Both the position numbers and the translations under genes were made by a program. Under the pieces are notes generated by a model. The model was not told the origin of the DNA, ran no database searches, and was given only the letters and a program-made list of their open reading frames with translations. 64,000 nt of DNA from Adiantum capillus-veneris. Lineage: Eukaryota; Streptophyta; Polypodiopsida; Polypodiales; Pteridaceae. Each line of letters begins with the position of its first letter. The first letter of the stretch is position 1. The stretch is taken from positions 38,390,058 to 38,454,057 of the forward strand of contig CM043946.1 in assembly GCA_014529385.2 (NCBI GenBank), written 5' to 3'. Positions 22,596 to 33,181 of the stretch are shown here, one piece after another.

Positions 22596-22612
22596 GCACC
22601 TCTAAGCTTCAC

Positions 22613-22796
22613 ATGAATCAGTACAACCTACCTCAAGACAGATCACACATACCAACACGTGTACGCTCAATCAAGGTAATACTGGATTTGAAGGCTCACT
22701 ACCAGCACGTCATTGAAACCATGCTAGGTGGGGAGCGATTTTTTGAGGTTCTGGCATCAGATCAACCATTTGTCTTACCTTTGGTACAAGGCAATG
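22613..22796 (+). pseudogene. Element D leader ORF L1, diverged and cut at its end
   Basis: The stretch RVRSIKVILDLKAHYQHV, GGERFFEVLASDQ and PFVLPLV aligns with VRSIRINV, GPERLNEILLSRD and PIILPLI of the 26979 copy. The conserved C-terminus (SF.V.IF) is replaced by a G-rich sequence beginning AAGGGGGGGACCTACG at 22798. Gag starts about 115 bp later. Confidence 0.6.
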
Positions 22797-22911
22797 TAAG
22801 GGGGGGACCTACGGGGGGTCCTAGTATAAGAGGGTATACACGCCTCCTTGTAAATAAGAAAAAACTTTTGCAAGTTAAGCAGTGTGACTTTCTAGCTCTC
22901 TCTCAGTAATC

Positions 22912-24280
22912 ATGGCAAGTGTAGCATTTCCAACATTTAAAGGAAAGAAGGGGGAGGATTTGGTAACAGACTTCCTAGATGACTTTGAAGTAGCATGTGT
23001 AGTGAGCAACAAAGATACAAATGAATCCCGGGTTAGAATCTTTAAGCATCTCATGAAGCTAGAAGCTAGATCATGGTACAATGCACTTCCACAAGCAACC
23101 AAGGATGACTGGGAACTCTTAAAAACCGCTTTTAAGAGGCACTTTGGAGGAGGTACCACTTCAGAAAAGTTGTGGGACAAGTTGAGAGACTTGAAGCAGG
23201 AGGGTCTTTTAGAATATGCCACCTATGAGTCCAAATTTGTGGATTTGTGGGAAAGGTGGGTTGAGTCACTGGCAAGGAGGGAAGCTGCACCCGATTTCCT
23301 AAAAAAAGATCGGTTCACGCATGGCTTATGGCCGCTTCTCAAGGAGAAGGTGAAAGGTAGACTCCCGGCTACGTACGAGTTAGCCGTTGAGATTGCTCGC
23401 CTTAAGGACAAGAATCTGCGAATGAAAGCCAAAGAAACCGAGTCAATAGAAGCAGGAACATCACGTCGACCAGCAACTACGACAACCACCATTCCACCAC
23501 CACCACCGGCTCTTGGGGTAAGAGATGACCAGCAAGATATGTTGGCCCATATTACTGACCAACTGCAGAATTTGTCTGTCCACTTAATACAGCAAGGGAG
23601 GAGCCAAGAAAGAGATCAAGACCCTGGAAGAGCATGACGACAAAATAGGGAGTATCATTGCTACAACTACGGAGAAGACGGTCACGGTATGTACTACTCT
23701 CCCAAACCACGACAAAACTATAATAGAGGAGGTAGGAGGAACCAATTGTCACCCCCTAGATAAAGAACACCCCCACCTCGAGCACCACCCCCACCAACAC
23801 AAATTCTACGTCCACCCCAGACACCACTACAAGCATCCATCCCACCTCTTCCACCAGTCGCACCACCTGATCGCCCTATAAACATCATAAGGCTAGAAGA
23901 GAAAGAAAAAGCCATAGTAGTGGATCCACCCAGAGCAAAGGAGAGGGACAAGGGTAAGGAGAAGGTAACCTTTTTAGAACCACTTGAAGCCATGACTGTG
24001 AAAAGAGCTAGGAGGGAGAAAGCTACACAATCAGATGATGAGAGAAGCATGAGAGGAGAAACTAGCAAGAGGCCATGCAGGCCACGACGAAAATTGGCCA
24101 TCACCGACTTCCAGCTAGGGGAAAGTTCTAAGCCCTATGATCTAACATTGGATGTGGCAGAGCAAGGACGAAAGATTACATGGCCACAGCTGCTACATCT
24201 TGTACCTAAAGTAAGGCGACAATGGTCTAAAATGGTAAGTATAAGACACTCCAAAACAAAGGTAGCCGGAGCAATTTCGG
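22912..24280 (+). pseudogene. Element D gag
   Basis: Starts ATG at 22912 (MASVAFPTFKGKKGED). It has FLDDFEVACVVSN, LEARSWYNALP, WERWVESLARRE, FLKKDRFTHGLWPLLKEKV and TYELAVEIARLK. After a stop at 23635 the zinc knuckle region reads CYNYGEDGHGMYYS, in which two Cys are lost. The Pro-rich and basic parts and the block ITDFQLGESSKPYDL and WPQLLHLVPKVRRQW follow as in C and E. It ends abruptly after VAGAIS at about 24280, where element C goes on into its protease. Confidence 0.9.
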
Positions 24281-24314
24281 GATGCAACAACAGGTTATAT
24301 GTAAAAAAGAGACT

Positions 24315-25517
24315 CAAGTAAATCTCATGGAAGAGTTTCATGAGAGTCTATGGGCTGGACACAGAGGTGTGTGGGCAACCTTCTCTAAGTTGAAAGAAAA
24401 ATACTAGTGGAAGGGTATGTATAAAGATGTATCTCAGTTTGTAGAGTCGTGTGTAACTTGTCAAATGCATTCAAATGTCCGACATCGGGACGGATTGCAC
24501 CCTACATATCCACTAGCCATGCACTATAAATGGGTTGTGGATCTAGTCACAATGCCTTTAGGACTCTGGCAAATGAGATACTTGGTTCTTGCATGAGAGG
24601 ACCTGACTAATCAGGTTGAAGGAAGAGCATTAAGAGCTAAAACCACAGAAGCTGTGTGCAAATTCCTTCTTGATGAGGTGATTTGCCATTATGGTTGTGT
24701 GGGAAAAATCATTGCAGATAGAGGTGAACTGGATGCCGAAGAAGCAAGGGAGTTATTTTCTAGATTAGGAATCAAGCTTTCTCTTACTACAGCTTACAAC
24801 CCTGAAGGCAATGGAAAGAGTGAAAGAGGGCATCCTCCTATCATCAAAGCTTTGGCCAAGGCTTGTGAAGGAAGAGTTGGTAAGTGCCCAAAACTGTTAC
24901 CATATGCTTTATGGGCTGATTGTACAGCACATAGCTCAGTAACTGCCTACATGCCTACGGAGCTAATGTATGGTCAAAAGCTAGTGATGTCGATTGAAGA
25001 TACAATTCCCACATGGAATGTACTACCTTGGCAAGAGGGGCTTAGCAGGGAAGATCTCCTTGCACTGCGTATAAGGTAGCAAGAGAGAAGACCTGGAGAC
25101 ATTGAAGCTGCAAAAGAACGACTCAAAAATGCAAGGTTGAAAAACAAGAACTACTTTGATAAACGACATCGACTCAGGAGCAAAGCAATTGACAAAGGTG
25201 ACTGGGTTTTGGTGTATGATAGTAGCCTTGATAACCAGCACACAGTCATGCGTAAGTTTTCAAAAAGATGGTTTGGACCGTATGTAGTAATGCATGTGCA
25301 TGAAAATGATACTTACAGCTTGTCTGAACTAGATGGTACAGAAGTAAAGATTTCCATTGCAGGAAAAAGGATAAAAATGTTTAACAAAAGAGGAGACAAT
25401 GATCCAGAAGATGTTGATGAGGAAGAAGAGCAAACCATAGGTAAAGATCAAAGTGAAGATGAAGCTTTAGAATCATCCAGTGAAGAAGAAAGCAAGGAAG
25501 ATGTACAAGAGGGCTGA
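24315..25517 (+). pseudogene. Element D integrase, not of the Tat type
   Basis: The frame contains an HHCC finger (FHESLWAGHRGVW...CVTCQMH), catalytic Asp in WVVDLVTMPLGLWQ, a second in IIADRGELDAEEA and Glu in GNGKSERGHPP, with 34 residues between the last two. A GPY/F-like module RWFGPYVV and an acidic tail follow. Stops are at 24405, 24594 and 25077. The core (EDLTNQVEGRALRAK, TAYNPEGNGKSERGH) is unlike the Tat integrases of C and E, which have STPYYPQ.NGLVEK. Protease, RT and RNase H are absent between gag and this integrase, so the unit is deleted or chimeric. Confidence 0.85.
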
Positions 25518-25562
25518 TCTTACAAAGAAATATTGTGGCACATACCGGAGGATGTGTAGGTT

Positions 25563-25747
25563 TAGAGGGGGTGGATGTCGTGTAGTGACACATATATAGT
25601 GGGAACGCATGCTACAAGATCTATCTTGTAATTTTGTAGATACATAATTATCTTTCCTATAATGTACATATACATATTTAAGTATAATAATAAGCCTTCT
25701 ATCTCATCCTATTATTTTTCTCAAGGGTAACCTATTCTTACTTTACC
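25563..25747 (+). repeat. polypurine tract and putative start of a 3' LTR after the D integrase
   Basis: AGAGGGGGTGGA (25564-25575) looks like a polypurine tract and is followed by TGTCGTGTAGTGACAC, a plausible LTR start. TTTACCA near 25747 could be its end, but there is no partner LTR. This LTR start does not resemble the D 5' LTR, which supports a chimeric origin of D. Confidence 0.4.
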
Positions 25748-26220
25748 ATCCGAAAATACTATGGGAAAAGCATCAATAGCTCCACCTCTTTAACTTGGGG
25801 CAAAAAGCATTGATTCTTTATTTCTACTATCTCATTATCATCTCACACCCTAACTAGATCCTATATCTAGGGTAAACTCCAATATATATATATTCTATGA
25901 ATTTTTCATATTTTTTTATATTTCTTTTTAAATAGCTACTAGGAGGGAATCAAATCCTAGTGGGACACTAGGTGGCATGATTTCAAAGATACACTTATTT
26001 TAATGCATTATTGCAAGCATGATTACAAAACTTTGTCAAGGAGCAATGTCATGCTTTCATATGGCATGAGGTGTCCTTTGGAATCAAACGAAAGTTCAGG
26101 CTAAGGGGACCACAGGAAGACTTTTGCTGCCAGAAATGGATCCTATTTTGATGAATTTTTTACACAAGGTTCCAATCCGAATTGGAAAACAATTTTAAAA
26201 TGAAAATCGTAGCTAATGAG
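25748..26220. other. AT-rich spacer, nothing recognised
   Basis: No open frame with a motif and no clear repeat boundary. A short AT microsatellite lies near 25890. Confidence 0.5.
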
Positions 26221-26830
26221 CTGAATTTTCAGCCCATATTTTTACTTTTTTAGTTGGAGCTACGATTGAGGAGATATGATCAAAATACTGGACCCCAGTC
26301 TGCCCACATCATGCAGGGACAGCTTATTTCCAACTTTTCCAATTCCTGTTCACACTGGCTCCTCTCTTCTTGTGTAAACCCTTGGGGGTTCCCTTCACCT
26401 ATAAAAGGGGACCTTTTCTTCCTTGAAAATAACTCAAGCATTCAATCCATTGATGAGAGGAATTCTTGAGAGAGAGTAGTAATGCCTAATTGTACATAGC
26501 CATTAACATAAGCCTAAGCCTACACTTTCTCCTAGAAGAAGACTAGCCATTCTTGCAACAAGCTAACCTTGGAAGATCAACTCTAATCAAAGAAGGTCTT
26601 GAATTTGATGTATCAATCAAAGTGGAATTATCCACTCTTCTTCTCTATCCATCAATAATGGTGCCGAAGGGTTTGTCAAGTAAGATGTGTTCTACATTGA
26701 TGTTTTCTTGATTTCTTGTTGTTTTCATTTTCATCTCTAATCCAAAAAATATATATATGTATCTAATCTCATATCCTTAACCAAACCTATCTCTCTCACT
26801 CTTAGTAATTCATCCTCTCTACAAATTTTA
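26220..26830 (+). repeat. LTR-like promoter region
   Basis: TATAAAAGGGG at 26400-26410 is followed by ATTCAATCC and a GA-rich stretch, the same arrangement as in the Copia LTR at 1009-1090. No second copy is present, so the boundaries are unknown. Confidence 0.4.
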
Positions 26831-26978
26831 GGTTCTCCTTGCTATAGGTACATCTCTCCCCGCAGTATCCTTATTGCCTACGGGCAAGAATAAGGCTTGG
26901 GAGGGAATCTTCTCATCTCTTCACTTTTCTCATATCTACATTTTTCTCATATCTACATTTCTCACATACTATCCTTAG

Positions 26979-27197
26979 ATGAATAACCCACACGATGATC
27001 ATTTCTATCGCTTTCACTTTGTACGATCTATTAGAATTAACGTATGGATTAGCCATAAAATACACTTTCAACAACATATGGTGTTTCTCTTCGGCCCTGA
27101 AAGGCTCAATGAAATACTTCTATCACGGGATCCCATCATACTACCTCTCATAGACTATAATTTTTCTTTTAATGTAAGCGTAGTTATCTTGCTATGA
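26979..27197 (+). CDS. Free-standing leader ORF L1 (intact)
   Basis: A 72-residue ORF without stops. It has FHFVRSIRINVWIS, LFGPERLNEIL, PIILPLIDYNFSFNV and ends VVILL, the L1 pattern found directly upstream of gag in C, E and F. Here no gag follows. Its TGA stop overlaps the ATG of the next ORF (ATGA at 27194-27197), which suggests coupled translation by reinitiation. It has stayed open although its surroundings are decayed. Confidence 0.65.
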   Translation: MNNPHDDHFYRFHFVRSIRINVWISHKIHFQQHMVFLFGPERLNEILLSRDPIILPLIDYNFSFNVSVVILL

Positions 27198-27406
27198 ACC
27201 AAGAGGATTTGTACACACAATTAATCCCAATCACTAGACAAAATATATATATTATGGTAAGCACAAAACTACAATTCCAAAGAACAATTCGTAGCCTATT
27301 TGGTCAGCCAAGATTGAATGCCATTAACTCATCTATTCACCCTTTCATACTACCCATGATACGATATGGCCATAGCCTTGATGTTTTCATCTTTGTGTTG
27401 TTTTGA
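27194..27406 (+). CDS. Free-standing leader ORF L2 (intact)
   Basis: A 70-residue ORF: MNQEDLYTQLIPITRQ, VSTKLQFQRTIRSLFG, PRLNAI, HPFILPMIRYGHSLDVFIF. The frame at 51337-51549 in element E has exactly the same length and reads MNHENLYDPFIPIARQ, VSTKLQFQRVIRRILG, NPFILPLIRYDLSLDVYIF. L2 is also a paralogue of L1 (shared FQ, LFG..RL..I, P.ILP.I.Y, S..V.IF spacing). Function unknown. Confidence 0.65.
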   Translation: MNQEDLYTQLIPITRQNIYIMVSTKLQFQRTIRSLFGQPRLNAINSSIHPFILPMIRYGHSLDVFIFVLF

Positions 27407-28004
27407 CACTCTCTTTTGTGTTCTTTCTTTGTGTGTGTGAGTGCAAGAGAGAAAGAGTCTGTCTTCTTTGATTGCACTTCTTTCCAAACCCTATTCTTCA
27501 TGGAATCTATGGTTTAACTCCTTCATATAGTTTTTGTTGAGTTCTCTCACAAACTCTCACAGCCCTAAGCCCGGTGTTTTCCTGGCAAGATCGTAAATTT
27601 CTCGACAACGGGACGAACGATCGTGATATTTGTACCTCTCCTGAATGCTGTGAAAGTGATAGGATATGTTCCTGATCATCCCCTGTAGGTCCCCTTCAAG
27701 TTTCGTGCGATTCCGATATGATTTGCATGGTGAACGGGCGTGATGATTGTAGTGCTATGTAGAAGGACATAAACGGGCATGATGACTGTAGTGCTATGTA
27801 AAAGGACATAGGCAGGTTACTTGGTTTTAGTGCGATTGATTTGCTTGTAGAGTTAGTAGTTTCATCTCTTCAAGTTCACTTCATTAGGGTTGACATCCTA
27901 GTGAGTTTTCATGCCTCATCCGAGTCACTTCTCCTGTATCGATAATTTTATGTTGATGCTTGAGAGCTATGCTATGGACGTCCGTCGTGGCGACCCGCAA
28001 ACAT
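27407..28004 (+). repeat. LTR-like 3' portion ending at a primer site
   Basis: The sequence runs into GACCCGCAAACA immediately before the primer-like site at 28005. It holds a short tandem duplication of about 39 bp (27736-27812, unit containing GATGACTGTAGTGCTATGTA) and, at 27621-27645, a copy of the GATCG/GTACC core that is repeated in the array downstream. The left boundary is not known. Confidence 0.4.
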
Positions 28005-28022
28005 TGGCACCATTTCCGGGGA
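28005..28022 (+). promoter_or_regulatory. primer-binding site of Athila/Tat class
   Basis: TGGCACCATTTCCGGGGA resembles the TGGCGCCGTTGCCGGGGA site common in Athila and Tat elements of plants. No gag or pol follows it, so the element is mostly gone. Confidence 0.5.
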
Positions 28023-28379
28023 ATGAATCTTAGGTGATGAGTGATCGAGTGCGTATTCAGAGTTTTCTTATTGTTCCAAAAGATAATTTCCATTCCATTT
28101 ACATTTCAATGAAGCATCTAGACACGGGTTTAGTGCTTAGTGGAGTCTAGGGTCGGTGGACTGGCTAGATCTACTCTTGAGAGATATAAGGAGTTGTGAG
28201 TGAGGTTGCTTTAATTATTTTTTCTCTTCAAATTTCTTTGTATTGATTGAGTACTGATCCATCATCCGTTTTTTATCCTGTTTGTTTTGTTTGATTCATT
28301 TTCTTATGTTCTTTCATTTCTGTACTTAGGAGTAGGATAAATAAATCACATTCTAGTTAGATTTGGGGCAAAAGTCAGA

Positions 28380-30140
28380 GCCAAAAAAGCAAAAAAACCA
28401 TAACTTTGGCAAAAGGACCATAAGACTCTGAAATTAGAAAATCTGACCAAACAGAGCTGAAATTGATTCAAATCACAAAGTGGTAGCACCAAACACTAGG
28501 AAATACTTTTCAGAGAGAGCCTGTAAAATTTCATCAGATTTGGCTCTGGTACTACGATCACGATTGGTGTACCTCAGTGTCAAAATTGTACAAGATGTGA
28601 CATGTGCCTTCCTGATAAGATTCTAAACAAGTTTGCCTACAGCAACCACACCCAAAAACATCAAAAATCAAGGAAATCAGGCCACTTAGGTAAAACTAGC
28701 CTGACAGACCTAGAAACTGTAAAATCTTGACTATTGGTGATCCAAATGCAAAAAGACTTGGGGGATAGCCTTAAAACATCAGTGTCTACAAGCATGCCAA
28801 ATTTGGTCTAATTTGGGCTCCAAACTACGATCGCGATCAGTGTACCTAAGTGCCAGATTTTGGCCAGATTTCATATGTGGGATCCTCAGGTGTATACAAA
28901 CATAAAAGTCTAAAGGACCTAGAGCCAGAATATCAAAATACCTGTCAAACCATCTGAATACAGATCCAAGTCAAAAATTGCTAAATTGGCATAGAAATTG
29001 ACTTTCAGTAGACTAAAACACATCAAAACTGGGAAGAAACCATGCAGAGGGATAGCCTGTGCATAGGACAAACCTAGTTATCTCTCAAATCCCAAATCAA
29101 ATATCAAAATCAAGTCAAATTGACAGATTCAGGAAAATCAGGCACTTCAGACCAAGAAACTGCAAATTCTTGACTTTTTTGAGTCCAAATACAAAAGTGT
29201 CTGGCAGGTAGTCTTATGATAGCCTAGTGAACAAGCTGGTGAAGTTTCATCCAATTTGGGCTCCAAACTACAATCGCGATCGGTGTACCTCAGTGCGAGA
29301 TTTTGACCAGACTTTACCCACACATACACCTAGGTTATATAAGATACGAGGAGTTTTCAAAATTCAAAAAAAGTCACCAAAATAGCCAAAAACAGTAGAC
29401 AGTCAGGAAACCACTGCAGCAGATAAAGATTTGGTGAAAACATGACTTTTTCTTATCCAAATTCCAAAAGATTTTGGGAGTAGACTGTACACATCATTGT
29501 CTACCATATCCACAAGTTTCATCCAATTTGGGCTCCAAAGTACGATTGCGATCGGTGTACCATAGTGACATTTTGAGTTGAGACTTGGTGAGCAGGTAGC
29601 TGATGACTAGACAAACAAATTTCTCAAAAGAACCAAGGTCAAAAAACCAAAAGACAGTTGTCAAATAGGGCAAACACTGATCATTGATCCTTCAGACCAA
29701 AATTTTGAGAAAATTCAAGTTTTTGTGATCCAAATGCAAAATGGATTTGGGAATAGACTAATCATACCCATGTCTATCAACTCCTAAAATTTCATGCAAA
29801 AAGGAGCTAGAACTACGATCACGATCGGTGTACCCCAGTGAAATTTTGGATTTAAAATTTATGAGTAGGTAGATGACATCTAGTGCAACATATTTTCCAA
29901 AAGGAGCAAGGTCAAAAAAGAAAAAGAAAGTGGTCAAAAGTCCCAGTTACACAATCAGGCCAATAACTGCAAAACCACCTGGGATTTGGGTTTTCGTTGG
30001 TCAAAACATCTCCAAATTCAAAAATACAAAGACACTTGGTATCAAGACATCAAGGGCTAGCTACTGTGAAAAAATCTTCCAAATCTGTGACATGGGGTCA
30101 ACGATTGTGATCGGTGTACCTCTACATAGTGAGAGTATTT
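28380..30140 (+). repeat. degenerate tandem array, period about 272 bp
   Basis: Six copies of a core like ACTACGATCGCGATCGGTGT lie at about 28551, 28824, 29267, 29539, 29811 and 30100. Spacings are about 273, 443, 272, 272 and 289 bp. Other parts of the unit also recur, such as TCCAAATGCAAAA followed by a GGGANTAG-like stretch and TTTGGGCTCC before the core. No gene is present. Tandem repeats in untranslated regions of Ogre/Tat elements are known from pea; this array may be such a case. Confidence 0.75.
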
Positions 30141-30509
30141 GACTTCATAAGTTTGTAGACCTACTTGAGTACATCCAAATATCAAGTTTGAGTGAAAAAT
30201 ACCCTCTGGAAGCCAAGATACAAGCCAAAGTTCCTGTGTTCTGGTCCTAAGACTGTTTTGAGTGTTGTTTCAAGTGTAGTTCACTAAAATTGCTCTAACT
30301 TTTGATAGACAACTCCAAATTGAGTCAGGTATAGCTAGGAATAAAGCTTGCGTGCAATAGCACACACCTAGACTTTTAGGGTACCTAGAACAAATTTCCA
30401 TAGAGTTGAATTCCAAAATTTTTCTAGAGCTGAATTTTTCTAGGTTTCCTAATTCCAAACTTTTAGGGTACCCAGAACCAATTTCCATAGACCAGAAAAA
30501 GTCACAAAT

Positions 30510-30748
30510 TCCTTACTATTGTTTCTACTATGCCAAGTATTGTAGGTGTCATTGAAGTATGTTGAATCTTCTTCTTCGGGATGGTCAGGTTGCTCTTCGA
30601 CTCCTAACGTGACGTCCCAAAGTTGCAGTTGCGTGAGGTAGAGGTCCCTCCGAATCTTCCACACTTGGTAGTTTGTGCCTTTAAGCTTGTTGATAATGTA
30701 GCGGGCCTTGTAGGTGGATGCGGAAGATGAAGAAGCTAACTCGGCCAT
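30510..30748 (-). pseudogene. Copia gag N-terminus
   Basis: From MAELASSSSASTYKARY it reads INKLKGTNYQVWKIRRDLY and LWDVTLG, the standard start of plant Copia gag (KL.G.NY..WK.....L). Homology ends near 30510, where unrelated sequence begins. It lies about 110 bp downstream of its own primer site and LTR. Confidence 0.85.
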
Positions 30749-30857
30749 CTTTTGAGATTCCGGATTCCTTGAAAGGAATGGAGAGTGAGGCTTCGAGTGT
30801 GGGCTAGAGAGATGGAATACTCTTAGCGCAATTAGAAAAACTAATCTTAAGTTCTAT

Positions 30858-30870
30858 CTCTTTGATACCA
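30858..30870 (-). promoter_or_regulatory. Copia primer-binding site
   Basis: On the minus strand TGGTATCAAAGAG abuts the LTR end CTCACA. It is a one-base variant of the initiator tRNA-Met site. Confidence 0.8.
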
Positions 30871-31403
30871 TGTGAGAACTTAGAGATCAAGTTAAATGTG
30901 ATTAATATCATTGTTAATTAATATGCTAATGTCAAGACATAAGAGAGTGCAAGATAGAAATAGAGCAATGACAATAGATTGCACTTGAATGGAGAAAGAA
31001 CACCTTGTTACAAATGAGGGCATCTAATTGGATTTATATACAAGTTGAGGGAGTGAGGATTATCCATCACATGTGAATTATAGGTTGGTGGGAATAGACA
31101 CATGTTGAGACTTACATAGGTGGAAGGGGTCCATGTGGGAATTAGGTGTAAGGACTTTGGGAATAGAGGTAGGTGGAAAGATGTCCACACTTAATAAAGT
31201 AATAAGTTACTTTTACAAAAATTGGCAAGATCCCATAATTGATGGTCTACACGGAGGAAGTTGGGCCAGGGAACAAACACCAAATGCATGTAGTAGCCAA
31301 CAAAAATACTCTTGCAGTAGACCCACTTGAAAGGTTGTACTTCAAAATGCGATGTGGGTGGACGAAATTATAGGCTCATTTAGTAACGTTATCGCCTCCA
31401 ACA
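30871..31403 (-). repeat. Copia 5' LTR
   Basis: In its own direction the LTR would run from TGTTGGAGGCGATAACG to GTTCTCACA (533 bp). A minus-strand TATA box TATATAAATC lies at 31031-31040. The right end is set by the TGTTGG start only, since there is no partner LTR. Confidence 0.65.
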
Positions 31404-32789
31404 CTCACTCATGTGAATTTGTGACAACATTGCAGTTGCCCTAGTAACACATACATTGGCTCCCTACGATGACTTGGATGTGGAGCCCATGGTGTCACAG
31501 ATGACTACTACACTAGATGACACCGCACCATTGGTTGTTATGGAAAATTACCTAAAAAGTTACCTTCTCCAAGTTTGATATCTTGGGATGTATAGCAATT
31601 TTCACAAGAAGATAATGAGGCAAGGGAGAGGCATCACCGCTTTGTTAAGTGCTACTTACTTTGTTGCATGCGAACTCTCCTTTCACCTCAATGATGGTAA
31701 GCCACCTCCTCACTCTCAGTTTGGTCCTAGTTAGACGAGGTGATGAAGATGATAGCAATGCCTATCTATAATGAGATAACATTGTTGTGCTATATTTGGC
31801 TGAAGTGCAAGGTCAAAAATATATGGCTTGAGAGGTGCTTTTGACCTAGTGTCCTATCTCCATCACTAGAGTCAAGCTAGAGGAAACATAAGTCCACGAC
31901 AACTTAAAGGTAATGACTTCTTCTTGTACAACTCCAATACTTGAAACAAAAAGGTAACTCCAACACTGGAGTAGAAGCATAAGTCCCTCTTGAACACTGG
32001 AGAAGAAAACAAGTATATGGGGGAAGGGCACGTTCCCTACGGTTTATAAAAATTGGGTGAGGATGGTGCCACCTCCCCGCCATACTGACGTATGTTTTTT
32101 ATTTATTTTTTGGGCATAAGCATCCTATGCACATAATGCATAGGAGCATCCTATGCACATAATGCATCTCTATAATGCATTTACAAATTGTTATTCCGTA
32201 ACTACTTTTGCTTAAAACATCAACTTACTCCTAATTTCAATCTTGTGGCGAGGTCGTCGAAGTTTTGATGCAGCTTCAAGAAGCTAGGCCACAGAGCCTT
32301 GAGCACAAGAAACAATACGACAATCAAGGTACACTGACACTCCACTCTTACAATTAGTTTCAAGGTACACTTAAAAACCCCTATGAAACCAATCAAGGCA
32401 CACTAGTTTGGACACTCATTTTGATGGTTGCACATATTGTAGTGTGGTGGGTCCAAATCCTTCCTTACTAAGGCCCATGTCACACAAATCCGTTGGGATG
32501 TGAGTGTAGTTGAATTGGCCCAATCACGAGCACCGCCCTTATTTTTCATGTCACAACGGCAGTGGCCTTCCCTCCAATCTGCAAGCCTTGCATGCCAAGT
32601 CATGGATGCATAGAAAGCAATTTCATCCGACGGGTAGTACCCAACCTCCACTCGTCAAATGCATAAAGCAGCTCATTCATTGGTCTTGGCCCAGCTCTTA
32701 GTCAGACATCGCTTGCAAGTCCACCGCTGCTTGTGGCTAAGGGTGATCTCTGTGCAGGCAGAGCTCCGAAGGCCATCCGGTCACATCGA
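31404..32789. other. mostly unexplained; exon-like relic and short tandem repeat
   Basis: A plus-strand frame from 31432 to about 31735 has only two stops in about 100 codons and contains HTLAPYDDLDVEPM, MENYLKSYLLQV and ITALLSATYFVACELSFHL, then a donor-like GATGGTAAGC at about 31694. I do not recognise it. A 22 bp unit (GCATCCTATGCACATAATGC) is repeated at about 32120-32166. The rest shows nothing. Confidence 0.35.
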
Positions 32790-32845
32790 GACACAAGATT
32801 CTCTCCTTTCTTTCCACTGAATGTGGGGAAAGAAACGCTTGCCAT
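32790..32845 (-). pseudogene. Element F gag start, truncated
   Basis: ATG at 32845 begins MASVSFPTFSGKKGE, nearly the same as gag of D (MASVAFPTFKGKKGE). Homology is lost after about 18 codons, so element F is a 5' fragment. Confidence 0.8.
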
Positions 32846-32943
32846 GGTGGTGACTCAGGAAATTACAAACCTTTTTTCTTTTTTTTTCTTTTACATCAAC
32901 AGTAGCGGCTCATAGCGGCTTTTTACAGGGGTGGGTGGATAGG

Positions 32944-33159
32944 TTAAAACATGATAAAAATAAATATATTAAAGGAATGATGGTAATCTAATATGGGGAG
33001 AATGATAGGGTTCGGAGAATTGAGGATTTCTCCTAGTACCGCCGCACTGAATAGGTATACGATCTTCTCTTGGTAGAAGACTTTCCTATGTACATAGATA
33101 TTCACATGCATATGCTGCAGGAATCTGAATGGGAATGCCGTCGGCCCGTTTTCCATCAT
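32944..33159 (-). CDS. Element F leader ORF L1
   Basis: A 71-residue intact ORF: FPFRFLQHMHVNI, YVHRKVFYQEKIVYLF, LGEILNSPNPIILPILDY, HHSFNIFIF. It lies upstream of the gag start, as in C and E. Unknown function. Confidence 0.68.
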   Translation of the reverse strand: MMENGPTAFPFRFLQHMHVNIYVHRKVFYQEKIVYLFSAAVLGEILNSPNPIILPILDYHHSFNIFIFIMF

Positions 33160-33181
33160 GCACAGAGGGTGGAATACTTAC

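Noticed and set aside
22875-23222. Minus-strand ORF of 115 codons
   Set aside because: It is antisense to the D gag start. The similar FFPLNVG frame at 32733-32915 is antisense to the F gag start.
28380-30140. CRISPR-like array
   Set aside because: The repeats are degenerate, with spacers of about 250 bp that are themselves related; this is a tandem repeat in a plant genome.
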